Of a DNA stretch of 64,000 nt, positions 28,511 to 38,600 are shown piece by piece. A model generated the notes under the pieces. The model was not told the origin of the DNA, searched no databases, and was given only the letters and a program-made list of their open reading frames with translations. The first letter of the stretch is position 1. Every line of letters begins with the position of its first letter. The translations under genes and the position numbers were made by a program. This DNA comes from Streptomyces sp. SM10 (lineage in GTDB: Bacteria > Actinomycetota > Actinomycetes > Streptomycetales > Streptomycetaceae): positions 171,770 to 235,769 of the forward strand of contig NZ_NEUF01000160.1 in assembly GCF_002910915.1 (NCBI RefSeq). Reading direction: 5' to 3'.

Positions 28511-30084
28511 CGTCCGCTTCCTCCGTACACCGGTCCGTCACCGTCGGTCAGGTCGACGATCTCGATGAGGTGGTCGGGCCCGTGGAACGTCCCCGACGGT
28601 GTACGGATCTGCGCCGCCGGGCCCTCGGCCAGAGCGCTGAGCCTGATCTCCATCGAGCCGTCGTTACTGGTGGCCACGGTGTGCCGCATACCGGGCCGCC
28701 AGGTGGCCAGCGCGTCACCGAGCAGTTGGAGGAACAACCCGAAGGACACCGGGTCGAGCTCGCCGAGGTCGGACAGTCTGACCGCTCCGTCGGTGACGAG
28801 GCGGTCCCGGGCGGCGGCGGTCTCGGCCACCTGCTTGGCGGCCACTTCGGCGAGGTGGCGGCGCCGCTCCTGGCGGTCCTCGACCCTACGGGGCTTGCCC
28901 CGCCGCTCGTAACTTCCGGTACGGCGCAGTTGAGGGCTGATCCGTAGCGGCTCCGCGGCGGCCCAAGGCGTGGCGGCGGGCACCGGTGTGGCAAGGCGGG
29001 CGGCCAGAGTGTCCGCGTCGATCGTGAGGTGCCGGGCGGGGTGGAGCCCGAAGGCCGCCCGCCACAGCTCGTGTCGCGAGGCGTCGTCAGGGGCCTCGGC
29101 GAACCAGCGCGCGAGTGTACGGAAATCGGCGGAACGGTCCGACCGGCCGGCTCGGCGCTCCCCCAGCACACGGACGACGGCCAGCATCTGCGGAATGGCC
29201 CCCAGCGCACGGCCACGCAACAGTCCGGCCTGCGATTCGCGTCCGTTCCGGCTGAGGAACCACGCAGCGAGTCCGTCCCAGCGGCCGGCCCAGTGGGCGT
29301 ATGCCTCCTGTGCGGCCGGCGCCGCGTCCTCGGGCGTGGCGTCAGCCGCCTCCCGCCCGGCGGCGGTCTTGATCAGGACCTCGATCCTGCCTGAGTCCTC
29401 CAGCTGCAGGATGAGCTGGGCGATGCGTCCGCCCAAGGTGATCAGGTCCTGGATGAAGCGCTCCAGATACTGGATGAGGCGATCCTTGTACGCGAGGAAG
29501 ACTGCTTCCTCCACCTCGTGCAGATCAATGGTCCGCTGCAACGAACTCATGAACGCGCGCGCGTTGTCGGCGAGAGCGGCGAACCGGCTCGCGAGCGCGT
29601 CGAACGCGAGGTACGTCTTGCCGGGATCCGGCTGCTCGTCGGCCGTGAGCACGAGAAGGGCTCGTAGCTGCGTGACGATGTCGTGCAGAGCGATGGCCTG
29701 AAGGGCACCCCGTCGCCCGAGCGCCTCGTCATAGCCGGCTAGGGCTTCCTCGGCCGCCTCCCCGGCCCGGGTCAACTGGTAGATGAAGCGTTTTCGATAG
29801 AAGTCCTCGACAGCGCTGACCCGCCCGGTGTCGGGGTCGGCCCGCAGATTCCCCCATTCGACCAGTTTGTCCAGGGCTTTGACGACCCCGTCGAGTTCGC
29901 CGGGCCGCGCCTCCCCGGGCAGTGCGGCATACACGTCCTCGGGCCGCAGATGCACGGCAAAGCGTTCCTTGGCCAGGACGAACACCCCCATCACCTCACG
30001 GTAGAGGGCAGTGTTCTGCACGGTGAGGTGGGCGAAGGGGCTGAACCCGTCCGGCCCAGGGCCCGGATCGGTGGTACTGGTCAT
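28507..30084 (-). CDS. jetA: JetA-type Wadjet subunit (TIGR02677, DUF2397)
   Basis: A 525-aa protein of the TIGR02677 family. It opens with FSPFAHLTVQNTALYREVMGVF and contains LVEWGNLRAD, DFYRKRFIYQLTRAGE and a long helical middle around LQRTIDLHEVEEAVFLAYKDRLIQYLERF. JetA is the kleisin-like (MukF analogue) core of the Wadjet SMC complex. The ATG at 30084 is chosen because family homology starts just after it. It is the first gene of the jetABCD operon, so the promoter must be in the 156 bases between it and the LuxR-type gene, which points the same way. Confidence 0.9.
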   Translation of the reverse strand: MTSTTDPGPGPDGFSPFAHLTVQNTALYREVMGVFVLAKERFAVHLRPEDVYAALPGEARPGELDGVVKALDKLVEWGNLRADPDTGRVSAVEDFYRKRFIYQLTRAGEAAEEALAGYDEALGRRGALQAIALHDIVTQLRALLVLTADEQPDPGKTYLAFDALASRFAALADNARAFMSSLQRTIDLHEVEEAVFLAYKDRLIQYLERFIQDLITLGGRIAQLILQLEDSGRIEVLIKTAAGREAADATPEDAAPAAQEAYAHWAGRWDGLAAWFLSRNGRESQAGLLRGRALGAIPQMLAVVRVLGERRAGRSDRSADFRTLARWFAEAPDDASRHELWRAAFGLHPARHLTIDADTLAARLATPVPAATPWAAAEPLRISPQLRRTGSYERRGKPRRVEDRQERRRHLAEVAAKQVAETAAARDRLVTDGAVRLSDLGELDPVSFGLFLQLLGDALATWRPGMRHTVATSNDGSMEIRLSALAEGPAAQIRTPSGTFHGPDHLIEIVDLTDGDGPVYGGSGR

Positions 30085-30240
30085 CACCGTCCATTGTGCC
30101 GTGGCGGCAGCGCTCCCGGTCAGGGGCGAAGGCACTTGGCTGGTTTACGCCGGTATGCGGGGCTCCTGGCCGCCACCCTGGGACCGCGTGGCCTGGGGTC
30201 GGCGGCTCCCGGCCACCAGCGTCGTCGGTGACTTCGTGGG

Positions 30241-31236
30241 TCAGCGCCGCACCCAGCCCCGTTCGAAGGCGTACCAGCCGAGCTGCATCCGGGTGGAGAT
30301 CTCCGCGATCTCCATCAGCCGCTGCACCCGGCGCTGGACCGTGCGCAGACCCAGCCCCAGCCGGGCGGCCACCGCGCGGTCGGTGAGGCCGGTGAGCATC
30401 AGGGACAGCAGGAGGAGGTCGGTCTCGTCCGGGCCCTCGGTCTGCGGCTCCGCCTCCACTTCTCCGGATGCCGAGAGCAACAGCGGGCGGGCCGAGTTCC
30501 AGACAGCGTCGAAGAGTGTGAGCAGCGCATCCACGACGCCCGCCGCGTGCACCACCACGGACGTCGGCTCCGCGCCCACCGCGCCGTCCCGGGGCAGCAG
30601 GGGCATCAGGGCCGTGGAGCGGTCGGCCACCACCAGCTTGCACGGCACCCGCTCGACGACCCTCACCAACTGGGTCCGCCCCAGCGCCAGGGAGAGCTCG
30701 GCCGCCGTCGAGGGCCGTTCGAGAGCAGCCTGTTCCAGGACGACCTGGTACCGGACGCCTCGGCCGGTGGCATGCTCCTCAGCCTCGTGCTCGTCCTCGC
30801 GCACCACCGCGGGATCGGCCGTGACGAGGGCGTGGAGTTCGTGCTGCGCACCGTACTGCATCTGTTCGAAGCGGTGCCGGATGGCGTCGGCCCCGGTCAC
30901 CACCTCCAGCAGCCCCGCCCGTTCCTGTCCGGCCATGCCCCGGCGGTACTCCTCGCCGAGCGCGGCCACGGCGGACTCCGCCTGTTCCAGGGCGTGGCGT
31001 CCCGCAGCGAGGGCGGGCCCGAAGGCCAGCTGCGGCGGCGCCACCACATAGGCACCGGACCGGCCTGCATCGCGTGACACCATGCTGCCGTTCTCCAGAG
31101 CGGCGAGCAGTCTGCCGGCCTCGGTCACGTCCAGGCCCAGGTTCCTGGCCACCTCGAGGGCCGTGGCGCTGCCCAGCCGTACCAGCAGCCGGTACACCCG
31201 CTCCTCGTCCTGCGGCAGACCGATGGATCGCAGCAT
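30241..31236 (-). CDS. LuxR-type regulator with TrmB-like N-terminal HTH
   Basis: A 331-aa regulator. An N-terminal TrmB/MarR-like winged helix (LPQDEERVYRLLVRLGSATALEVARNLGL) precedes a helical linker and a phospholipase D-like sensor region. A C-terminal LuxR helix-turn-helix follows (LMLTGLTDRAVAARLGLGLRTVQRRV). This layout is common in Streptomyces, where such proteins often act on neighbouring secreted or secondary-metabolism genes; the ligand is unknown. The ATG at 31236 has a GGAGG site upstream. It stands between the Wadjet operon and the protease genes, all in the same direction, and is insulated from the proteases by a strong palindrome. Confidence 0.85.
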   Translation of the reverse strand: MLRSIGLPQDEERVYRLLVRLGSATALEVARNLGLDVTEAGRLLAALENGSMVSRDAGRSGAYVVAPPQLAFGPALAAGRHALEQAESAVAALGEEYRRGMAGQERAGLLEVVTGADAIRHRFEQMQYGAQHELHALVTADPAVVREDEHEAEEHATGRGVRYQVVLEQAALERPSTAAELSLALGRTQLVRVVERVPCKLVVADRSTALMPLLPRDGAVGAEPTSVVVHAAGVVDALLTLFDAVWNSARPLLLSASGEVEAEPQTEGPDETDLLLLSLMLTGLTDRAVAARLGLGLRTVQRRVQRLMEIAEISTRMQLGWYAFERGWVRR

Positions 31237-31506
31237 GGCCCTCTCGCCTCCTCCTGGTTCCGCTTCCGCGAACTCCGCGACCTTGCGGCCCTGCGGGCCA
31301 GTGTGGCGCAGAGCCGCCGGCCTGCCACGCGCGACCCCGCCGGGAGCGTCCACAAGCGGGGCGTTCCGTTCCGGTGTTCCTGGGCCGGGAAGGGGACCGG
31401 CGTACGCGGCCTGCCGGCTTCCGGCGCTCCAGAAGCACCGCGCGCTGCGGCGGTCCGCACCGGGGGCGCCTCGTCGGCCCTCGCCATCGGGCTCTCCCAC
31501 GCGAAA

Positions 31507-31552
31507 CGCCCTGGCGCAGGGACCCGGTGCACCGGGTCCCTGCGCCAGGGCG
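31507..31552 (-). terminator. 46-bp perfect palindrome after the first S8 protease
   Basis: Two 23-bp arms meet with no spacer (31507-31529 and 31530-31552), 21 bases past the protease stop. As RNA it would fold into a very strong hairpin and should work in either direction. It separates the protease from the LuxR-type gene. Confidence 0.85.
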
Positions 31553-31572
31553 GAAGGGAGGGAACGCTAAGC

Positions 31573-34500
31573 TCAGCGCACCTCGTAGGCGCGGACCGCC
31601 GTCTGGCTCACCCGCGCCCCGTGGCTGTCCGTGAGGGTGACCCGCAGGTGCACGAAGCTGCCCGCGGGTGCGTCCGCCGGGAGCGTCGCCTGCCAGGTTC
31701 CGTGCGCGCGCACCGGTCGCACCGTGTGCCAGTCGGAGACCGCCTCGGCGGTGCTCTGATCGCCGTACGCGTACTCCAGCGTCGCGCCGTCCAGTCCGAC
31801 AGGGGCGTCGGAGCCGTCGACGACGGCGTCGATCCCGATCGTGGTCGCCTCGCCGGCGGGCCGCGTGTTGCGCAGGTCGCTGGGCACGTCGATGACCGGG
31901 ACGAGCAGGCGCTGGGCGCCCTGGTCGGCGGCGCCCGAGGAGAACGTCCACTCCGTGCCGTAGGCCAGCCCCGTGCGGTCGATCGCCGACACGGGACGCC
32001 GCCAGGTCTGACGGAACGTGATCTCCGCCTTCTCCTGGGGAAGGGTGAACATGCCCGCGGTCATCCCCTGCGGGACGCCGTTCACCAGGAGCTGGCGGGT
32101 GCCCAGATCCCTCTGCGCCAGGGTCGAGTCGTGCCCGCCCGCGTCACCGAACGGTGCGACGACGTACGAGAGGCGGTTGCTGTCACGGGTCATCAGCGGC
32201 CGGTCGAAGGTGTTGCGGACCGGGCCGTAGGGCGACTTGTACCAGTCGGCCGTGGCACGGCCCTTCTCCACCGTGTGCGCGCCGTCGTAGGCGGTGCCGC
32301 CGTTCGGTCCGAGGTCCCGGCGCATCAGCGTCGTCCAGGTCAGCCCCTCCGGGCCGGCCGGTGTGAAGAACTCGGTGCGGGCCTGAGGTACGCGCAGGGG
32401 CAGCGTCGTGCCGCCGGCCCAGACCGACGGCATGCCGGGCAGAGCCATCTGCACGTCCGACCAGTAGGTCGCGTCGGCCGTGTTCTGCACGTGGTACCGG
32501 GCGTCCCGCACGGCGAGGGCGGAGTCGTGCACCCGCTGCTCGCCCGGGCGGATGGCGCCGTGCGAGGTGTACGCCAGGTTGTAGACGTACGGGCTCTTCG
32601 CGGTCGCGATACCGGACCAGCGCACGGTGACCGTGCCCTGGCCGGCCTGCTCCTTGAGCGCCAGCGAGTCGGCCCAGGTGATGGTGGCCTGCGGCACGCC
32701 TTCGACGCCGGACAGCTGGAACCGGCCCTCGGTGTCGGGAACCGCCGCCAGCACGCCGACCGCACCGGCCTTCGCCGCGGCGAGCGACCACGCGTACCCG
32801 TTGCCTCCGCCGGTGCCCGCGTCGACCAGGGCGATCCTGCCCTTCAGGTCGTGGGCGGCGAAGTTCTCGTCCGTGCCCTTGCCCACGGCCACGACCTCGG
32901 CGGAGCCCTTCCCGTCGAACTCGGTGCCCTTCTGCAGCGGCAGGGAGTCCAGGACACGGCCGTCGGGAGCGGTCAGCTCGGCGGGCGGGGCGGTCTGCCG
33001 CGCCGACGCGACGAAGGTGAGCCGGTCGTCGCCGGAGACCCGCTGGGCGTACACGCCCTTCGCGTACGACGGTACGGCCGCGACGTAGCCCGCCAGCAGC
33101 TTCCTGCTCGTGTCGAGACCGAAGGTGGTGCCGAGGGCGAATCCGGCCGGCCTGCTCGGCCGGTCGGTGTCCCAGGTGACCGGTCGGGCATCGCGCGCGT
33201 CGAGCGTGACGACGCTGTCACCGGTGACCTTCACCTCGGCGTCGTACAGCTGCGAGACGGAGGCGACGCTGCCCACGTTGCCCGCCGCGTCACGCGTCAT
33301 GATCACTCCGCCGAGCGCGTACGTGCCGAGCGGCACCCGGATCGTGGTGCTGCCCGCCTGCGGGTAGCCGATGGTGTACCGCTTCGCGGTGTCCCGGTGG
33401 TCGTCGAACAGTTGGAACGTCGACGGGGACTCCGCCGGGTCACCGTGCCGGTCGAGGCCCTCGACCGTCAGGTCGGCGGACGGCTCCTCCATGTGCACGC
33501 CGAACGGGACCGTGACACGGACACCATGGGCGCCGAGGCCGACCAGGCGGCCGGTGACCGTCCCGTAGTCGCCGGCGTCCAGACGGGCCGACGGATCGAT
33601 CCGGACGGGGACGTCGGCGGTTCCGTGCGCGGGCACCGTGACGAGCCGGTCGGCCGGTGCCGCGAAGCGGGACAGCCGGGATCCGTCGTCACCGCGCACG
33701 TCCTGCACGGTCAGGGCGAGGGTGACGGGCTTGTCCGTGATGTTGGTCAGGGTGACCGGCTTCTCGACCGGTTCGAGGCCTGCCTGCGGGTACGCGAAGT
33801 CCCCCAGCAGTGAGGCGGGTCCGGCGACCACCGGCTGGGTGATCGCCCGCGCGACGTCCATCGGACCTGAGCCCTGGTCCAGGACGGACACGTCGGTGCC
33901 CGAGGCGGAGGCGGTCAGCACGCCCTTGAGCTGGGCCGGGGTGAGCTCGGGGTGCTGCTGGAGCAGCAGCGCGGCGCCGCCCGCGACGTGCGGAGTGGCC
34001 ATCGAGGTCCCGGACATCGACTGGTACGCCTGCTCGCCCCGGCCGCCCGACCGTGCGGCTACGACGTCGACGCCCTGCGAGGCGATGTCGGGCTTCGCGC
34101 TCAGACCGTCCGCGGAGGGACCGCGGCTGGAGAAGGACGCCGTGCGGTCCTTCCGGTCGAGGGCACCGACCGTCAGCGCACTCGGGGCGCAGCCGGGTGT
34201 GGACACGGTGCCGCGCAGCGAGGTGTTCCCCGCGGCGATGACGAACAGGGCCTTGTCGCCGAGCTTCTGCACCGCGTCGACGTCGGGACCGCTGCAGCTG
34301 GCGGCCCCGTCCGCGCCCAGGGACATGGAGACGATCCCGGCGCCCTGGTCGACGGCCCACTCCATGCCGTTGATGATTCCGCTGATGCTGCCTGAGCCGT
34401 CGTCGCCCAGCACCTTGCCGATGATCAGGTCGGCCTTGGGTGCCATGCCCGCGTACGCGCCGTGCGAGGCGGCGCCGGTGCCGGCCACGGTCGAGGCGGT

Positions 34501-35322
34501 GTGTGTGCCGTGGCCGGTACGGTCCTCTCCGTCCTGGCCGGTGACGAACACCTTGCTCGCGGCGATGCGGCCGACGAGGTCGGGGTGGGCCGCGTCGACC
34601 CCGGTGTCGAGCACGGCGACCTTCACGCCGGAGCCGTCCAGCCCCTTGCGGTGTGCGGCGGTCGCGCCGGTGAGCGGGACGGTCGGGGTGCCGAGGGTGG
34701 GGGCGGCCGTGCCGCGCACCTTGGCGTCCAGCCAGATCTTGCTGATGGAGCCGGTGGCCTTGGCCCGTCCGTCCTTCGGGGCGAGGGTCTTCCACGCGTC
34801 GGCGGCGGACGCCTTGGTGACGGCCAGACCGGCGCCTTTGATGGAGTCGAGGTCGGCGGTGGTCCTGGTGCCCGGGGCGGCGCTGCGGGGGGTGCGCCCG
34901 CCCTCGTAGGCGACGACGACGGGGACGGTGTCGCTGTGCGCGTCGTCGTAGCCGTCGGACACCAGCCTGCCTATGTCGAACAGCGCGGCGTCGACCGTGC
35001 CGGCGTCCACCAGTTGTTCGGTGCCCTGCGGGAACACATAGGTGTGGGTGCCATCCTGCCAGACGGCTGCCGGATGGTCGGTACCGTCCGCGGTGCGGGG
35101 GGCCGCCGACTGGACCCGGCCGTCCGCGCCGACACGGGCGTCGACGATGTCACCGGTGATCAGGGTGACGGTGACGGGCCGCCCGGGGTCCACGGTGTCC
35201 GCGGTGACGGGGGCCGCACCGTCACCGGAGTTGTCGGCGGTCGCCACCGGGGTGCCGATACCCAGCAGGGCAACGGCCGCGAATCCGGTGGCGGTTCGCC
35301 GCCACGATCTGCTGCGTCTCAC
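31573..35322 (-). CDS. Secreted S8 (subtilisin-family) serine protease, 1249 aa
   Basis: A large secreted subtilase. A signal peptide with twin-arginine-like basic start is followed by a propeptide and the catalytic domain. Asp239 lies in VAVLDTGVD, His271 in TGHGTHTAS, the oxyanion Asn366 in AAGN, and Ser440 in SGTSMATPHVAGGAA. After it come about 800 residues of beta-rich domains with a PA-like insert (GRIALVDAGTGGGNG) and several Ig-like modules. The GTG at 35322 is chosen because GGAGG sits 6 nt upstream; an in-frame start upstream has no ribosome site. It probably degrades extracellular protein. A close paralogue is next upstream, so the pair arose by duplication. Confidence 0.93.
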   Translation of the reverse strand: MRRSRSWRRTATGFAAVALLGIGTPVATADNSGDGAAPVTADTVDPGRPVTVTLITGDIVDARVGADGRVQSAAPRTADGTDHPAAVWQDGTHTYVFPQGTEQLVDAGTVDAALFDIGRLVSDGYDDAHSDTVPVVVAYEGGRTPRSAAPGTRTTADLDSIKGAGLAVTKASAADAWKTLAPKDGRAKATGSISKIWLDAKVRGTAAPTLGTPTVPLTGATAAHRKGLDGSGVKVAVLDTGVDAAHPDLVGRIAASKVFVTGQDGEDRTGHGTHTASTVAGTGAASHGAYAGMAPKADLIIGKVLGDDGSGSISGIINGMEWAVDQGAGIVSMSLGADGAASCSGPDVDAVQKLGDKALFVIAAGNTSLRGTVSTPGCAPSALTVGALDRKDRTASFSSRGPSADGLSAKPDIASQGVDVVAARSGGRGEQAYQSMSGTSMATPHVAGGAALLLQQHPELTPAQLKGVLTASASGTDVSVLDQGSGPMDVARAITQPVVAGPASLLGDFAYPQAGLEPVEKPVTLTNITDKPVTLALTVQDVRGDDGSRLSRFAAPADRLVTVPAHGTADVPVRIDPSARLDAGDYGTVTGRLVGLGAHGVRVTVPFGVHMEEPSADLTVEGLDRHGDPAESPSTFQLFDDHRDTAKRYTIGYPQAGSTTIRVPLGTYALGGVIMTRDAAGNVGSVASVSQLYDAEVKVTGDSVVTLDARDARPVTWDTDRPSRPAGFALGTTFGLDTSRKLLAGYVAAVPSYAKGVYAQRVSGDDRLTFVASARQTAPPAELTAPDGRVLDSLPLQKGTEFDGKGSAEVVAVGKGTDENFAAHDLKGRIALVDAGTGGGNGYAWSLAAAKAGAVGVLAAVPDTEGRFQLSGVEGVPQATITWADSLALKEQAGQGTVTVRWSGIATAKSPYVYNLAYTSHGAIRPGEQRVHDSALAVRDARYHVQNTADATYWSDVQMALPGMPSVWAGGTTLPLRVPQARTEFFTPAGPEGLTWTTLMRRDLGPNGGTAYDGAHTVEKGRATADWYKSPYGPVRNTFDRPLMTRDSNRLSYVVAPFGDAGGHDSTLAQRDLGTRQLLVNGVPQGMTAGMFTLPQEKAEITFRQTWRRPVSAIDRTGLAYGTEWTFSSGAADQGAQRLLVPVIDVPSDLRNTRPAGEATTIGIDAVVDGSDAPVGLDGATLEYAYGDQSTAEAVSDWHTVRPVRAHGTWQATLPADAPAGSFVHLRVTLTDSHGARVSQTAVRAYEVR

Positions 35323-35573
35323 AGGTGTCCTCCATGGATGACGGGGATGACAGGGGGATGACGGGGGATGGCGCGGGGGGAATCCGATGAGCGACAGCCT
35401 CGCCAATTCCTGTGTCGGGCGGTGACATCCAAGCTGGCGAGTGCTGCCATGGCGTGAATCCGCCAGCCCGGCCCCGCGCAGGACGCGCAGGACCCGGCGG
35501 AGCAGGGTTCGGCCGTACGGAGCCGGGTGCGGCCGGGGCGGCGCTGCGGCGCACGGGGGCCGGGCACAACGTC

Positions 35574-35611
35574 GCCGGCTGCCGGCCCGTGGATACGGGC
35601 CGGCAGCCGGC
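35574..35611 (-). terminator. Strong hairpin after the second S8 protease
   Basis: Perfect 17-bp arms (35574-35590 and 35595-35611) with a GGAT loop, ending 12 bases from the stop of the upstream protease gene. It makes it likely that the two proteases are transcribed separately. Confidence 0.85.
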
Positions 35612-35623
35612 GGGGCCTGGTGG

Positions 35624-38600
35624 TCACTTCAGGCCGAAGGCGCGGATCACCTCCTGCTCGACGGTCAGCCCGTTCGCGGCCTTCGCGGTGGCCTTGAGCG
35701 ACACGGAACCGCCGGGCTTCTTCGGGAGCTTCACGTCGGCCGACCAGGTGCCTCGCCCCGTACGGTCCAGCGAGGTCTCCTGCCAGGTGGCACCGTCGTC
35801 GTACGACACCGACAGCGTCGCGGAGTCCGCGTACGTGGTCGAGTCCAGCCACTGCTGCGTCGCGACGGACAGGGTGAGTTCGACGCGGTGGCCGGACCTG
35901 ACGTCGCCCGCCAGGTCGGTGTCCACCCCGAAGTGCGGCTGGAGCAGCTTCAGCGGCTCCTTCGGGGCATCGGCGGCCGTCGCCCCCGAGGTGAAGCCCC
36001 ACTCGGAGTGGCTGCGCACCGTGGTGTGCCAGTCGTCAGCGTCGCGTGCGGAGTCCATCACGAGCCGGTACGGCAGGACTTCGGCGGGTCGGCGCAGCGC
36101 ACGCACCGTGCGGCTCGCGGACTGCGCGACCAGGGTGTCGCCCTGGTAGAGCGCCGTCTTGCTGATGTCCGTGCTCAGCAGCCCGGTGCGGTCGGCGGCG
36201 CCGCCGTCGGAGTACGGGGTGAGGGACAGCACCAGGTTGTTGTTGCTGTCCCGGTAGGGCCCCGCGAAGGCGGTACCGACGGCGGGACGCTGGACCGGGG
36301 AGAACCAACCGGCGGTGTAGCTGCGGCCGGCCGTGGGGTTCTGCAGCCCACCGGTGATGCTCTGCAGACCACGCGCGTCCGACATGTTGTGGTCCTCGAG
36401 CCAGGAGGCGCCACCCTCCAGATGGTCCACCCATTCGGTGCGGACCATCGGGTAGCTCTCGTCCAGGCTGAGGCCCACGCCTGCGCCACTGGCGGAGACG
36501 TCGTAGCGGAAGCCGTATCCGGTGGTGGGACGGTCCGAGTAGAAGCGGTTGACGACCTTCGCCAGGTCGCGGTCCGGGTCGGGCGCGTAGGCCATCGAGC
36601 GGTCCGGGATCCGGTCGGGGTGACGCGAGACCAGGTCGTACAGGTAGCTGGGGGCAGCCTCCGCGTCGATCACGAGCTCCTTGCCCCGCGCGTCCTGGGC
36701 CAGCAGGTCGGCCACCTGCGACCGGCGCACCGAGACCACCGGGATGCCGGACTGACCGCCCTTCGCGTAGGTCTCGTTGAGCCTGCCCGGGCTGTCGCTG
36801 AGGACGATGAGCGCCTTGGCGCCGGCAGCCTCGGCGTTGGCCACCCGGGTGAGCGGCGGCACCGCGTCGCTCCGGTCCACGATCACGGCCTTGCCCTTGA
36901 CGTCCAGATCCGCGTAGTCGGCGCCGGTTCCCGTGTGGACGTAGGCCGTGTGCAGCTGGAGGTCACCCGTGACGGCCGCACTGCGGTTCTGGGGCAGGGT
37001 CTGCAGCCATTCCTTGCCCGAGCGGTAGGTGAACCGGGGCTCCTGAAGGTTCCAGCGGGTGAGGAACTCGAATCCCCCCTCACTCACCTTGTCGGTGGGA
37101 GTGGCCCACAGCTCGTCGAACGCGATCGGCAGGATGAACACGCTCCGGATCGGGGTGCCGTCCTCGGCGGTGCGGACCATCTCGTAGCGCGTCTCGCGCA
37201 TCTCGGTCGGCTTCGGCGTCCTGGCACTGACCAGCCGGGCCTTCGAGGCGTCCAGGGTGACCGTGGTGTCACCGGCCAGCTCGGTCTCCGGATCGACCAC
37301 GAACGCCCGCGCCTTCGTGTCCTTGCCGGAGCCCGGCACGTCGAGATGCGACCACACGACGTAGTTGCCCGGCGGCATGCGCAGGGTCTTGGTGCCGTTC
37401 ACGTCGTACGCGCTGCCCGTGGTGGCTCCGAGGGCCATCACCTGGACGAGGCCCGACACGGGCTTCCCGTCCTGGCCCTTCAGGTCGATGGTGAGGTCGT
37501 AGAGCTCGCGCTCCTTGGCCAGGGCGAAACCGGTGTGGGCGACGACGGTGCCGGAGGCGTGGTCCTCGGCGACGACCTGTCCGGAGAAGGTCGTGCCCGC
37601 GTCCGCCTTCGACGGGTCCAGCGACAGGACCGCCTCGGCGCTGCCTCCGGCCGGGACGGTGACCTGGCCGGCCGAGAGGGTGTACGCATCGGCCGAGGTG
37701 TCGGTGGCCAGGTCCAGGGTGACGGGCTCGTCTCCCTGGTTGCGGTAGGTCACGGTGCGCTCGGTGACCGGGTCGTCGGCGCTGTGGGGCCAGGCGTACG
37801 AGGCCACCGCGACCGAACCCGTGGCGGTGATCTGCGCGTCGACGGCCGCGGGGACGTCCACACGGCCGGTGCCCACCTCGTACGGGGTGTGGTCCGGCAG
37901 CTGCTTGGACGTGCTCATCAGCGCGCCCTTGAGCTGCTGCCCGGTCCAGTCCGGGTGCCGCTGCTTGAGGATCGCTGCCGCTCCGGCGATGTGCGGGGTG
38001 GCCATCGAGGTTCCGGACAGTGTGCGGTACATCCCGGTGATGCCGGGGATCGCCTGCGAGGCGGCGGCGGTGATGTCCACGCCGGGAGCGGAGATGTCCG
38101 GCTTCAGACCGGAGGTGCCGGTCAGCGGGCCCTGGCTGGAGAACGGCGCCCGCTCGTCCTTGCCGTCCACGGCGGCGACGGTCAGGGCCTTGTCGGCGGA
38201 GCCGGGGCTGGCGATGGCCCCGGGGTCGTAGGCGTTGCCCGCCGCGATGACGAACAGCGGTCCGCCGTCGGCCGACAGCGCGTCCACCGCCTGGGCCATC
38301 GGATCGGTGCCGTCGTCGGGCGTGGTGTCGCCCAGACTCATGGAGACGACCGAGGCGCCCTGGTCCTTGGCCCACTCCATGGCTTCGATGATCCCGGAGT
38401 TCTGCCCGTAGCCGTTGTCGCCGAGCACCTTGCCGACCAGCAGGTCGGCAGCCGGGGCGACGCCCTTGTAGACGCCGCCGGAGGCGGCGCCCGAGCCGGC
38501 GACGGTCGAGGCGACATGGGTGCCGTGACCGTTCCCGTCCAGCACTTCCTCACCCGGCACGAAGCTCTTGGAGCCGACGATCCGGTCCTTCACGTCCGGA

